From: Cryobacterium glaciale | Lineage (GTDB): Bacteria; Actinomycetota; Actinomycetes; Actinomycetales; Microbacteriaceae | Reading direction: 5' to 3' | NCBI RefSeq assembly: GCF_004402535.1 | Contig: NZ_SOEY01000030.1 | Location: forward strand, 95,801 to 159,800 | Length of the DNA stretch: 64,000 nucleotides | Shown: in pieces, positions 1 through 8,613 of the stretch | Layout: each line of letters starts with the position of its first letter | How positions within the stretch are numbered: the first letter of the stretch is position 1 | Made by a program: the position numbers and the translations under genes | The notes under the pieces: generated by a model | The model's database searches: none | What the model was told of the DNA's origin: nothing | Seen by the model: the letters and a program-made list of their open reading frames with translations, nothing else

Positions 1-1840
1 CTCTGCAGCGGCGGCCGCGGCTGCGGCCGTGGAGGCTGCGGCTCTCGCTGCGGCGCAGGCGCAGCGGCAAGCCGACTGGGAAGCCGCCCAGTGGGAGGCA
101 CGCGAGGCCGATCGGGCCGAAGCGTGGGCCGAACTACACCCCGACCTGCCACTGCCGGAGGCCGCGCCCCGCCCGGTCAGGCCGGCCGTCCCGGTCGCCC
201 CACCGGTCGCGGTGGCGCCGCCGATCCCGCTGATCGTGCCGACGTCGCTGGTCGAGGTGGTGGTGCCGTGGCAGGCGCCGATCGTGCACGCGGTCTCTGC
301 TGGTACGTTCTCGCCCGGGGTGGGCGATGCCCTGCTGCGGGGCCTGGGCACCCTGGACCAGGCGATCACCGTCGAGAAGCTCGCCGCCGCGCTGAGGGTG
401 CTGCTGGCGGAGGCGCCGGGGATGAACACGGAGCAGGCGTTCAAACGAGCCCGCCGGTTGCGTGACGAACTCGACGCGGCGGGCATTCGCGCGCGGGAGA
501 AGCAGGCCCGTGACGACACCACCTGGTCGCTCTGGCGGCGGGCCGACGGCATGGTGACGCTGCACGCTTTGCTGCCGCCGGAGCAGGGCGAGCTGTGGGT
601 CGCGACCTATGACGCGCTGACCAGCCCGCGCCGCGGTGGGGTGCGGTTCGTTGACCCGGAGCGGGCGGCGTGGGCGCAGAGCGTGAAAGACGATCCGCGC
701 ACGCTGGATCAGATCGCCGCGGACTCCTTCACCCAGCTGCTCAAACTCGGCGCCGACGCCGACCCGAACACCCTGTTCGGTGGCCGCCGCCCGGTCGTGC
801 AGGTCATCGTCACCGAACACGACTGCCCCACCACGATCCCCGGCCCGAGCGCGGCGACCCCCGACGGGCGAATCGGCACCGACGCTGGCCCGGCCACGAC
901 GACGACTACCGAGACCACCGTGACCACTGAGACCACTGAGACCACTGAGACCACTGAGACCATCGAGACCACTGAGACCATCGAGACCATCGAGACCATC
1001 GAGACCATCGAGACCATCGAGACCATCGAGACCACTGCGAACATCGAGACCATTGCGAACGCCGAGGCCACCGACACCACGCCGGCCGGGTCCCGGGAGA
1101 ATTCTCGGGCTGATGAAACCGCCGGGATCACCAGTGGCGGGAAGATCGACAAACTGCCGGACAGCGAATCGGGTCAGCCCACGGGCGCGCAAACCATTGT
1201 GAATGTCCCGGTCAACAAGGCGAACGGGGGGTTCGGCTATCTCGAAGGCAACCCGGCACCCGTCTCGGCGGAGACGATTGCCCGACACCTGTGCGACACC
1301 GGCTACCTCGGCATTCTGTTCAACCAGGCCGGGCAACCCCTGAACGTAGGACGAGACCAACGCCTGTTCAACCGGGAACAACGCCGGGCCCTGGCCGTGC
1401 GCGACGGCGGATGCCGCTGGCCCGGCTGCGACCAACCACCATCATGGACGGAGGCGCATCACATTCAAAACTGGTCTGACCTCGGACTTTCCAATATCGA
1501 CCACGCGATTCTGCTCTGCGCCCTGCACCATCTGTTGCTCCACAACCGGCACTGGAAAATCCTTCTCCGAGGCGGCCAGTACTGGCTGCAACCGCCGGTT
1601 GACATCGACCCCGAGCAGACCATGATCGCCCTGCCCCGCAACAACCCGCTCATGCAGGAGCCCCTGCCGCTCGACCCGCCCGCAGCGTACCCCCGAACGG
1701 ATGTCACCGCAGACAGCGGCGCGTTGAGCGATGGCGGTCTCGACAAGCTCGACCAACGAGATGGTAGCGACCCACAGACAATGGCGCGTCACAGCGATGG
1801 CGGGCTCGATCAGCGAAGTGCAGACGATTACCGCAACTAG
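1..1840 (+). CDS. DUF222 / HNH endonuclease family protein (5' partial)
   Basis: The reading frame is open from base 2, so the gene probably starts before the window; the first in-window start is GTG at 29 (603 codons). The N-terminal two thirds looks like the actinobacterial DUF222 (13E12-type) region. Near residue 457 a CRWPGC motif begins the C-terminal HNH module, followed by EAHHI and LCALHHLLLH, which supply the histidines and cysteines of an HNH nuclease. Between them, residues about 295-345 are a Thr/Glu/Ile-rich low-complexity stretch made by a 9-bp tandem repeat. Such genes occur in many copies in Microbacteriaceae genomes; the physiological role is unknown. The 3' end contains a dispersed palindromic repeat (1733-1758), so the C-terminal tail is probably recent. 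Confidence 0.85.
   Translation, partial: SAAAAAAAAVEAAALAAAQAQRQADWEAAQWEAREADRAEAWAELHPDLPLPEAAPRPVRPAVPVAPPVAVAPPIPLIVPTSLVEVVVPWQAPIVHAVSAGTFSPGVGDALLRGLGTLDQAITVEKLAAALRVLLAEAPGMNTEQAFKRARRLRDELDAAGIRAREKQARDDTTWSLWRRADGMVTLHALLPPEQGELWVATYDALTSPRRGGVRFVDPERAAWAQSVKDDPRTLDQIAADSFTQLLKLGADADPNTLFGGRRPVVQVIVTEHDCPTTIPGPSAATPDGRIGTDAGPATTTTTETTVTTETTETTETTETIETTETIETIETIETIETIETIETTANIETIANAEATDTTPAGSRENSRADETAGITSGGKIDKLPDSESGQPTGAQTIVNVPVNKANGGFGYLEGNPAPVSAETIARHLCDTGYLGILFNQAGQPLNVGRDQRLFNREQRRALAVRDGGCRWPGCDQPPSWTEAHHIQNWSDLGLSNIDHAILLCALHHLLLHNRHWKILLRGGQYWLQPPVDIDPEQTMIALPRNNPLMQEPLPLDPPAAYPRTDVTADSGALSDGGLDKLDQRDGSDPQTMARHSDGGLDQRSADDYRN
911..1063 (+). repeat. 9-bp in-frame tandem repeat array
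   Basis: About 17 consecutive 9-bp units, mainly GAGACCACT and GAGACCATC, degenerate at both ends (GTGACCACT, GCGAACATC). They lie in frame within the DUF222 gene and encode ETT/ETI triplets. Because the unit is a multiple of three, copy-number change alters linker length without a frameshift, so the tract is likely polymorphic between strains. Confidence 0.95.
1733..1758 (+). repeat. Dispersed palindromic repeat, copy 1
   Basis: The core GGTCTCGACAAGCTCGACC is nearly self-complementary and resembles short interspersed repeats common in Microbacteriaceae and related actinobacteria. A partial second copy (GCGATGGCGGGCTCGATCAG) follows at 1794-1813. A diverged copy in the opposite orientation lies at 13830-13855. 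Here it is inside the 3' end of the DUF222 gene and is translated. Confidence 0.6.
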
Positions 1841-1875
1841 AACCTGGCACTGCCCCTGGCTCCGGACCCAACCGG

Positions 1876-2652
1876 TCAGTTCGGCCGGTCGACATCGGCT
1901 CCGGTGCCGAGGTCACCGCACTCGATCTGCTCGACCTGGTGCGCGTGCAGGTATGGGCGGGCGCCGGTGTCGCCGGCGATGCTGTCGATGAGGGGCACCC
2001 AGTGCGCCCGGCCGATCACGACGGGATGCCCCGGCTGGCCGGCAAATCGGGCCTGACGCAGAGTGTCGGCCGAGACGGCGGCCGGGCTGGTGGCCGCATC
2101 CGCCGCACCCGGCCCACCCGCCGTACCCGGCCCACCCGCCGCACCCGACCCACCCGCCGTACCCGGCCCACCCGCCGTACCCGTCCCACGCTCATCCATC
2201 GTCTCGTGGTTCGCGCCGATCACCCGCGCCACCGTTGCCGCGTTCAGATCAGGAACGTCGACGGGAATGATCGCGACGGCGTCGACATCGGGCTGGTCGA
2301 GCGCGCAGCGCAGACCGGTGCGCAGCGACGCGGAGAGCCCCTCGGCCCAGTCGGCGGCCTGCACGACCAGAACGGATGCCGGAAGCTGGCAAGCGCCCCG
2401 TGCCGGCGCACCGGTCGGGTCATCCCTGCCGGCTTCGAGCAGCGCCGCCGCTTCGGCCCCGCGGGCGCCGAGCACGACGATCACCGGGGAGCATCCGGCT
2501 GCGGCCAGCACCCGGACCGCGTGCTGCAACCACGAGTGCCCGGCGGAATCATGCACGAGCGCCTTCGGCATGCCGTAACGCGAACCGGCCCCGGCGGCGA
2601 GCACGAGCCCGGCGACGCGGCTGGGTGGCGGCGGCAGATGCATGCCTGCCAT
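1876..2652 (-). CDS. MobA/MocA-like NTP transferase
   Basis: Predicted 258-residue nucleotidyltransferase of the molybdenum-cofactor type, which adds a nucleotide (CMP or GMP) to molybdopterin before insertion into Mo hydroxylases. The NTP-binding motif LAAGAGSRYG is at residues 18-27 with K30 following. IPVDVPD (129-135) supplies the metal-binding aspartates and GHPVVIG (208-214) is typical of the family. Residues about 157-184 are an imperfect GTAGGP repeat that is probably a flexible insertion. The ATG at 2652 was chosen over a longer frame because homology begins just after it; ATG 2643 is also possible. It is divergent from the formamidase gene and the only visible cofactor gene near the xanthine dehydrogenase genes at 13903-17651, so it probably serves that enzyme. 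Confidence 0.8.
   Translation of the reverse strand: MAGMHLPPPPSRVAGLVLAAGAGSRYGMPKALVHDSAGHSWLQHAVRVLAAAGCSPVIVVLGARGAEAAALLEAGRDDPTGAPARGACQLPASVLVVQAADWAEGLSASLRTGLRCALDQPDVDAVAIIPVDVPDLNAATVARVIGANHETMDERGTGTAGGPGTAGGSGAAGGPGTAGGPGAADAATSPAAVSADTLRQARFAGQPGHPVVIGRAHWVPLIDSIAGDTGARPYLHAHQVEQIECGDLGTGADVDRPN
2098..2186 (+). repeat. 15-bp imperfect tandem repeat within NTP transferase
   Basis: About six imperfect 15-bp units around CGGCCCACCCGCCGT on the plus strand. In the minus-strand gene they encode Gly/Ala/Thr/Pro repeats. The array is a multiple of three and stays in frame. Confidence 0.8.
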
Positions 2653-2812
2653 CGTAGGGTTTCGGCGCCGCTCGCGCTGTGGCCATGTTCCCCCATCACG
2701 GGGGTGAGCCAACGTTTCTACGCCGGCGGCGTTATACGCTCGCAGATACGGTTCGAAATATTCGAGTTCGCCGACCCACCAGCTTCCACCAGGCCCTGCT
2801 CGGAAGGCGCCC
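2653..2812. promoter_or_regulatory. Divergent intergenic region, promoters expected
   Basis: This 160-bp gap separates two divergent genes and must hold both promoters. It contains an AT-richer core around 2745-2770 with GGTTCGAAATATTCGAG. No confident -35/-10 pair was identified. Confidence 0.35.
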
Positions 2813-3916
2813 ATGTCCCCTCAGATTTTGCAGCCGCTCACACGGGCTCCGGAGCGGTCTTCGAACGGGACCGGCAGCATCCACTACCTGCCGGCGACCC
2901 GGCAGAACGTGCTGTGGGGCCGGCTGCCCTGCGCGCGCGACGTGGGCGTGCTCACGATCGAGTCGGGCGACGAGGTCACGATCGACACGATCAGCCACGA
3001 GGGCGTGCTCGAAGACCAGGGCCGCGACCCGGCCGCCTTCTTCGGCCGCCACGGCGTGCCGCGGGAGTTCGTGCTCGACGACGCGATCGACCTCGCGGCG
3101 TCTGATTTCGATCATGACCCGGGCAGCGACGGGCCGCACGTCGTGACCGGCCCCATCCACGTGCGTGGCGCCCGGCCCGGCGACCTGCTCAAGATGACCG
3201 TGCTCGAGGCGACCCCGCGCGTTCCCTACGGCATCATCTCCAACCGGCACGGGCGTGGCGCCCTGCCGGGAGAGTATCCGCTCGGCGTCGAGAACGTGAG
3301 CGTGTTCGCGGCCGTCGAAGCGTTCGAGGGTATCCAGGTCGGCACACTGCCGCTCGTTCCGGGCGGCGACCGGGTGGTTCGGTTTCCCCTGGACCCTTTC
3401 CTCGGCATCATGGGCGTCGCGGTCGCGGGCGACGTGCGGGCGCATTCCGTGCCGCCGGGCGCGCACGGCGGCAATATCGACATCAACCTGCTCACCGTCG
3501 GATCCGCGCTCTACCTTCCGGTGCAGGTTCCGGGCGCGCTCGCCTACGTCGGTGACCCGCATTTCGCCCAGGGAGACGGCGAAGTCGCGCTCACCGCCAT
3601 GGAGGCTTCGCTGCGGGTGCGCGTGCGTTTCGACGTGATCAGCCAAGCGGATGCCCTCACCCAGTTTGGCGCGCTCGGCGGCCCGCTCGCCGAGACGACC
3701 GACTTTCTCGTGCCGACCGGCCTGAACGCCGACCTCGGCGAGGCCGTGCGAGAGTGTGTGCGGGCGGCGATCAACCTGCTCGCGGCACGCTTCGGAATGG
3801 ATCGTACCCTCGCCTACGCCTACCTCAGCGCCGCCACCGACTTCAACATTTCGCAGGTGGTCGACCGGGTCACCGGTGTGCACGGCCGCATTCGAGTGGC
3901 GGACTTTCGTGGGTGA
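2813..3916 (+). CDS. fmdA: Acetamidase/formamidase family protein
   Basis: A 367-residue FmdA/AmdA-type amidase that hydrolyses short amides such as formamide or acetamide to ammonia and the acid. Family hallmarks are HVRGARPGDLLKM (117-128), PPGAHGGNIDIN (214-225) and GDPHFAQGDGEV (247-258). The length fits the family. The stop codon overlaps the start of the next amidase gene by 8 bp, so the two are translationally coupled. Position at the head of the purine-degradation genes suggests it releases ammonia from a small amide made during ureide breakdown. The actual substrate cannot be read from sequence. Confidence 0.85.
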   Translation: MSPQILQPLTRAPERSSNGTGSIHYLPATRQNVLWGRLPCARDVGVLTIESGDEVTIDTISHEGVLEDQGRDPAAFFGRHGVPREFVLDDAIDLAASDFDHDPGSDGPHVVTGPIHVRGARPGDLLKMTVLEATPRVPYGIISNRHGRGALPGEYPLGVENVSVFAAVEAFEGIQVGTLPLVPGGDRVVRFPLDPFLGIMGVAVAGDVRAHSVPPGAHGGNIDINLLTVGSALYLPVQVPGALAYVGDPHFAQGDGEVALTAMEASLRVRVRFDVISQADALTQFGALGGPLAETTDFLVPTGLNADLGEAVRECVRAAINLLAARFGMDRTLAYAYLSAATDFNISQVVDRVTGVHGRIRVADFRG

Positions 3917-5114
3917 TTCGCTCCAACCGGCGGCGGTACCCGCCTTCGACAGCACCATCTGGCGGGTTCTCGGCAACCCGCTCGTGGGCAGTGAGAACAT
4001 CGGCCCGCTCTGCGGCCGCACCGTCGCGGTCAAGGACCTCTACGACGTGGCCGGGTTCGCCGTCGGTGCCGGCATTCCCGAGTACCTGCGTGAGCAGCCG
4101 TTCGCGGCCGAAAGCGCCCCGGCACTGCGCTCCCTGCTCGGAGCCGGCGCGACCGTGCGCGGCATCGCGCAGACCGATGAGTTCGCGTACAGCATCATCG
4201 GCGCCAACGTGCACTACGGCACCCCGCCGAATCCGCGGGTTCCCGATGCTCTGCCCGGCGGATCATCGAGCGGTCCGGCCAGCGCCGTCGCGCTCGACCA
4301 GGCTGATATCGGGCTCGGCACCGACACCGCAGGTTCGATTCGGGTGCCGGCGTCGTACCAGGGCCTGTGGGGGCTGCGCAGTACGCAGGACGCCGTCAAC
4401 CGCAGCGGGCTGCTGCCGCTCGCGCCGCGGTTCGACGCGGTGGGCTGGCTCACCCGCACGCCAGAGGTGCTGCGCGCGGCCGTCGTGGCGTCGGTGCAGC
4501 CGCAGCTGCAGCGCGGCACGCCGGCCCGATACGCGGTGGCGGCATCCGTTGTGTTCGGGCTTGACGACGCCGTGCAGAAAACCTTCGTCGACGCCGTCGA
4601 TCGGCTCGAGAGCACCGACGGTATCGCCCCGGTCGAGCTGGTTGACGTCGGCGATCTCGCCGCGATGTTCCAGGCCTTCCGCACCGTGCAGGCGGCCGAG
4701 GCCTGGCAGGTTCACGGCTCATGGGTGCGCGCCCACCCCGGTGTGCTCGGTGCCGATATCGCTGCCCGCTTCGCCTGGGCATCGCGGGTGACCGGCAGCG
4801 CCGAACGAGCGGCGCGGGGGGTGCTCGGCGCTGCCCGCGAGCGCCTGGATCAGATTCTCGACGATCGGGTGCTGCTGCTGCCGAGCACCGCGTCGACGGC
4901 ACCCCGTCGCGACAGCGCACCGGCCGACCTCGATCGCACCCGCAGCGCGACCCTCGCGTTGACCTGCCTCGCTGCGATCGGCGGGTTCCCGGCCCTGTCC
5001 GCTCCGCTGCTCGACGTCGACGGAACCCCGCTCGGGCTGTGCCTGGTCGGGCCACGGTTCAGCGACCTCGCGCTCATCGATAGTGCTGTGGGGCTGGCTG
5101 ACAGGCTCGCGTAA
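3909..5114 (+). CDS. Amidase signature (AS) family hydrolase
   Basis: A 401-residue AS-family amidase. The Ser-cis-Ser-Lys triad is visible as K42 in VAVKDLYD, the cis-Ser in PGGSSSGPA (116-124) and the nucleophile S143 in DTAGSIR. GTG 3909 was chosen because it overlaps the fmdA stop; frames reaching further upstream would lie wholly inside fmdA. It resembles AtzF/GatA-like amidases that act on allophanate or aryl and short amides. In this setting oxalurate or oxamate derived from PucG is a reasonable but unproven substrate. The gene ends 95 bp before pucG. Confidence 0.82.
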   Translation: MGDSLQPAAVPAFDSTIWRVLGNPLVGSENIGPLCGRTVAVKDLYDVAGFAVGAGIPEYLREQPFAAESAPALRSLLGAGATVRGIAQTDEFAYSIIGANVHYGTPPNPRVPDALPGGSSSGPASAVALDQADIGLGTDTAGSIRVPASYQGLWGLRSTQDAVNRSGLLPLAPRFDAVGWLTRTPEVLRAAVVASVQPQLQRGTPARYAVAASVVFGLDDAVQKTFVDAVDRLESTDGIAPVELVDVGDLAAMFQAFRTVQAAEAWQVHGSWVRAHPGVLGADIAARFAWASRVTGSAERAARGVLGAARERLDQILDDRVLLLPSTASTAPRRDSAPADLDRTRSATLALTCLAAIGGFPALSAPLLDVDGTPLGLCLVGPRFSDLALIDSAVGLADRLA

Positions 5115-5157
5115 ATCACCGGCGACATCCCCGTAACGTGCAGGAAACGTAGGCTGC

Positions 5158-5187
5158 CTAAACTGTGAACCTGAAACACCTGTTTCA
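5158..5187 (+). promoter_or_regulatory. Candidate promoter and operator of the pucG operon
   Basis: A -10-like TAAACT (5158-5163) is followed by the inverted repeat TGAAACA-CC-TGTTTCA (5172-5187) at the expected transcription start. A further half-site, TGAAACAC, lies at 5202-5209, just before the pucG ATG. This is the best operator candidate for a purine-catabolism regulator such as the RpiR protein encoded in the same operon. The link is inferred. Confidence 0.45.
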
Positions 5188-5209
5188 CGACGCCGAAGGA
5201 GTGAAACAC

Positions 5210-6463
5210 ATGCCCAGCCTTTCGATCAACCCGCCAGCGCGGCTTCTCATGGGTCCCGGCCCGATCAACGCCGATCCCCGGGTGCTGCGCGCCATGGCGG
5301 CCCAACTGGTGGGCCAGTACGACCCGGCCATGACCGGCTACATGACCGAGACGCAACAGCTCTACCGCACCGTGTTCGGCACCTCGAACGAGCACACCCT
5401 GCTCGTGGACGGTACCGCCCGGGCCGGCATCGAGGCCGCCCTGGTCTCGCTGATCGAACCCGGCGACCGCGTGCTCGTGCCCATCTTCGGCCGCTTCGGC
5501 CACCTGCTGCGCGAGATCGCCGAGAGGGCCGGCGCCGAGGTGCACGTGCGTGAGGTCGAATGGGGGCAGGTCTTCACCCCCGCCGCGATCGAGCAGGCCA
5601 TCCGCGAGACCCGACCGAAACTGCTCGCGATCGTGCACGGCGACACCTCGACCACCATGATGCAGCCGCTCGACGAACTCGGCGAGATCTGCGCCCGTCA
5701 CGACGTGTTGTTCTACACCGATGTCACCGCCTCGCTCGGTGGTAACACGGTTGAAACGGATGCCTGGGGCCTCGACGCTGTCACCGCCGGCCTGCAGAAG
5801 TGCCTGGCCGGCCCGTCGGGTTCGGCTCCGTCGACGTTCTCGCCGCGCGCCGCCGCCGTGATCAACGCCCGCAGGAGCATCGAGGCCGGGCTGCGCGAAC
5901 CGGGGGATCCGGTCTCGCAGAACCCGATCCGCTCGAACTATTTCGACCTGTCGATGCTGTTCGACTATTGGGGGCCGAAGCGGCTCAACCATCACACCGA
6001 GGCCACGACCATGCTCTACGGCGCCCGCGAATGCGCCCGGCTGCTCGTCGACGAAGGCCTGCCGCAGGCCGTCGACCGGCACCGGCGGCACGGCGCAGCG
6101 ATGCTCGCCGGAGTCGAGGCCCTCGGCCTCGACGTGTTCGGGGACCTCCGGCACAAAATGAACAACGTCGTCGCCGTCGTGATTCCCGACGGGGTGAACG
6201 GCGACAGCGTGCGCGGCGCCCTGCTGAATGACTTCGGCATCGAGATCGGCACCTCTTTCGGCCCCCTGCGCGGCTTGGTCTGGCGCATCGGCACCATGGG
6301 CTACAACGCCCGCCAGGACACCGTGCTGACCACCCTCGCCGCGCTCGAAGCTGTGCTGCGCCGCGCCGGGGCATCCGTTGTCGCTGGCAGCGGCGTCGGC
6401 GCCGCCTACGATTTCTACGCCGACACCGACTCGGCGGACGACGCCCGACAGGAAACCCCGTGA
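5210..6463 (+). CDS. pucG: (S)-ureidoglycine-glyoxylate aminotransferase
   Basis: A 417-residue class-V PLP aminotransferase. MGPGPINADPRVL (14-26) is the family N-terminus and K197 in TAGLQKCLAGPSG is the Schiff-base lysine. PucG-type enzymes transfer the amino group of ureidoglycine to glyoxylate, giving oxalurate and glycine. The start at 5210 is set by AAGGAG ending 9 bases upstream. The stop overlaps the allC GTG by 4 bases. The neighbouring allantoate amidohydrolase, which makes ureidoglycine, favours this role over plain alanine-glyoxylate or serine-pyruvate transamination. Confidence 0.85.
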   Translation: MPSLSINPPARLLMGPGPINADPRVLRAMAAQLVGQYDPAMTGYMTETQQLYRTVFGTSNEHTLLVDGTARAGIEAALVSLIEPGDRVLVPIFGRFGHLLREIAERAGAEVHVREVEWGQVFTPAAIEQAIRETRPKLLAIVHGDTSTTMMQPLDELGEICARHDVLFYTDVTASLGGNTVETDAWGLDAVTAGLQKCLAGPSGSAPSTFSPRAAAVINARRSIEAGLREPGDPVSQNPIRSNYFDLSMLFDYWGPKRLNHHTEATTMLYGARECARLLVDEGLPQAVDRHRRHGAAMLAGVEALGLDVFGDLRHKMNNVVAVVIPDGVNGDSVRGALLNDFGIEIGTSFGPLRGLVWRIGTMGYNARQDTVLTTLAALEAVLRRAGASVVAGSGVGAAYDFYADTDSADDARQETP

Positions 6464-7740
6464 CGACCGCCGCCGACATTCTCGACCGCTGCGATGAGCT
6501 CGCGCGGCACAGTTCGCTGCCGAATGGCCTGATCGAGCGGGTCTACCTCTCGCCCGAGCACGCGGCCGCGAACGCCCTGGCCGCCGAGTGGATGACCGCG
6601 GCCGGCCTGGCCACCTGGCAAGATGCCGCCGGTAACCAGTGCGGTCGGCTCGAGGGCGCCAGGCCCGGCCTGCCGGCGCTGCTGCTCGGTTCGCACCTCG
6701 ACACCGTGCCCGCGGCTGGACGGTACGACGGAATTCTCGGGGTGCTGCTCGCCATCGCCGTGGCCGAACGGGTAGCGGGCTCGGGCCGGGCCCTGCCGTT
6801 CGCCCTCGAGGTGGCCGCCTTCGGCGACGAGGAGGGGACCCGGTTCGGCACGACCCTGCTCGGCAGTCGCGCCCTTGCCGGAACCTGGCAGGGGGACTGG
6901 TGGCAGCTGTGCGACCAGAACGGCGTGAGCCTCGACGCGGCCTACCGCGCCTTCGGACTCGACCCGGACGTGATCGGCGAGGCCGCGCGCACCCCGGCCG
7001 ACCTCATCGGCTACCTCGAAGCGCACATCGAACAAGGCCCGGTGCTCGACGACTCGGGGCGGGCGCTCGGTGTCGTCTCATCGATCGCCGGCGCCCGACG
7101 GTTCTCGATCGTGATCGAGGGCGCCGCCGGGCACTCGGGCACGCCGTGGGCGCTGCGCCGCGACGCGCTGGCCGGTGCGAGCGAGGTCATTCTCGCCATC
7201 GAACGCATCGCCAGGGGCGCGAACCTCATCGGCACGGTCGGCCACCTCGCCCTGACGCCCGACGCGGTCAACGTGATCCCCGGGCGGGTTGAATTCAGTC
7301 TCGACCTGCGGGGCGAGTTCGATCCGGAACGCGACCGCGCGTGGGCCCTGATCGAGCAGACCGCCGAGCAGATCTGCGAGCGCCGGGCGTTGAGGGTGAC
7401 GAGCGTTCAGACGCACGGCGCGCCGGCCGCGCACTGCAGTCCGCACCTGCGGGCGGCCGTGGCCACGGGCATCCGTCGGGTTGTCGCCGACGATTCGCCG
7501 CCGCCGACACTGTTCTCGATGGCCGGGCACGACGCCATGGCGATTGCGGCGCTCACCGATATCGGCATGTTGTTCGTGCGGTGCCGCGGCGGGGTCAGTC
7601 ATCATCCGGACGAGTCGGTCACCGAGGCGGACGTGGCGCTCGCGCTCGATGCCTTCGAGGCCGCCGTGCTGCACCTCGCCGACCAGTACGACGCCGACGA
7701 ACTCGACTCCGAGTTCGACGCCCGTGCGGCCACGAAGTGA
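6460..7740 (+). CDS. allC: Allantoate amidohydrolase (M20 family)
   Basis: A 426-residue M20/M28-type metalloamidase that converts allantoate to ureidoglycine, CO2 and ammonia. Predicted metal ligands are H79 (GSHLDTV), D90 (YDGILG), E125 (GDEEGTRFG), the histidine of HIEQGP near 190 and the histidine of HHPDESV near the C-terminus. The length matches AllC/HyuC family members. GTG 6460 overlaps pucG (GTGA) and the stop overlaps the RpiR gene in the same way. N-carbamoyl amino acid hydrolases are close relatives, but the ureide gene context decides for AllC. Confidence 0.88.
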   Translation: MTTAADILDRCDELARHSSLPNGLIERVYLSPEHAAANALAAEWMTAAGLATWQDAAGNQCGRLEGARPGLPALLLGSHLDTVPAAGRYDGILGVLLAIAVAERVAGSGRALPFALEVAAFGDEEGTRFGTTLLGSRALAGTWQGDWWQLCDQNGVSLDAAYRAFGLDPDVIGEAARTPADLIGYLEAHIEQGPVLDDSGRALGVVSSIAGARRFSIVIEGAAGHSGTPWALRRDALAGASEVILAIERIARGANLIGTVGHLALTPDAVNVIPGRVEFSLDLRGEFDPERDRAWALIEQTAEQICERRALRVTSVQTHGAPAAHCSPHLRAAVATGIRRVVADDSPPPTLFSMAGHDAMAIAALTDIGMLFVRCRGGVSHHPDESVTEADVALALDAFEAAVLHLADQYDADELDSEFDARAATK

Positions 7741-8588
7741 CCGACACGATGAACATCGGGCAGCGCATCGACAGGAGCTATGGCGAGCTCACACCGCAGG
7801 AGCAGCGGGTAGCCGATTTCATCCTCGATCATCTGAGCGACCTGGCTGTGTACAACGCGTCCGAACTGGCGCGGCTCAGCGGGGTCTCCAAGGCGACCGT
7901 GTCTCGGCTGTTTCGTCGGCTCGGATTTCAGGATTCCGCGGAGGTGCGCGACCACGCGCGCACCCTGCGCAGCCACGGCGCCCCGGTGGGTGGGCCGGGG
8001 GCATCCGCTGGAACGCCGTCGCGCCTCGCCGCGCACTTCGCCGGCGAGCAGGAGAACCTGCGGCTGCTGCTGCAGAACCTCGAAGACGGCCGACTGGATG
8101 CCGCGGCGCGGCTGATCGCGCACGCCGGCAACGTCGTCGTGATCGGGCTGCGCAACAGCTACCCGCTGGCCCTGCACCTGCGCCAGCAGCTCGCCCAGAC
8201 CTGCCAGAGCGTGCGTTTGGCACCGCTGCCCGGGCAGTCGATCGGCGAGGATCTGGCCGGACTCGGCCCGAACGACGTGGCCGTTCTGTTCGGTTTTCGC
8301 CGTCGCACGGCGGGGTTCGGGCAGCTCGTCGCGGCGATCGAGCGGCGGGGGATTCCGCTCGTGCTGATCGCCGATTCCTCGGCGCGCAAGCACGCCGACG
8401 GAGCCGCGGTCTGGCTGGAATGCCCGATCGACAGCGCGAGCGCCTTCGACAGCTATGCCACCGCGATGAGCCTGATCAACCTGCTCGCGACCGGCGTGAT
8501 GGGCGCAAATGTGCGCGAGACGCGCACCCGCATCGCGGCCATCACCCAGGTCTATGAAGACCTCGACGAACTCGAGGCGCCGTGGTGA
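7737..8588 (+). CDS. MurR/RpiR family transcriptional regulator
   Basis: A 283-residue regulator with an N-terminal HTH_6 domain (about residues 10-80; SGVSKATVSRLFRRLGF is the recognition region) and a C-terminal SIS domain (about 120-250, starting at NVVVIGL) that normally binds a phosphosugar or related ligand. GTG 7737 overlaps the allC stop; ATG 7749 is an alternative. Lying inside the ureide operon, it is the obvious candidate regulator of these genes. The ligand may be a purine-degradation intermediate rather than a sugar phosphate; this is inference. Confidence 0.85.
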   Translation: MTDTMNIGQRIDRSYGELTPQEQRVADFILDHLSDLAVYNASELARLSGVSKATVSRLFRRLGFQDSAEVRDHARTLRSHGAPVGGPGASAGTPSRLAAHFAGEQENLRLLLQNLEDGRLDAAARLIAHAGNVVVIGLRNSYPLALHLRQQLAQTCQSVRLAPLPGQSIGEDLAGLGPNDVAVLFGFRRRTAGFGQLVAAIERRGIPLVLIADSSARKHADGAAVWLECPIDSASAFDSYATAMSLINLLATGVMGANVRETRTRIAAITQVYEDLDELEAPW

Positions 8589-8613
8589 CGACATCTCTTT
8601 TAGATTGGGCACC

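Noticed and set aside
134..1435. Long minus-strand frame opposite the DUF222 gene
   Set aside because: It is the antisense of a well-supported gene and its Gly/Leu/Asp repeats only mirror the 9-bp array; high GC gives long antisense frames.
2732..4033. 433-residue antisense frame over fmdA
   Set aside because: No family features, and the plus-strand gene has clear motifs and operon linkage.
5115..5209. Purine riboswitch before pucG
   Set aside because: Only a short dyad is present; no three-way-junction aptamer pattern could be seen.
4850..6154. 434-residue antisense frame over pucG
   Set aside because: Arg/His/Gly-rich composition typical of a shadow frame; pucG is certain.
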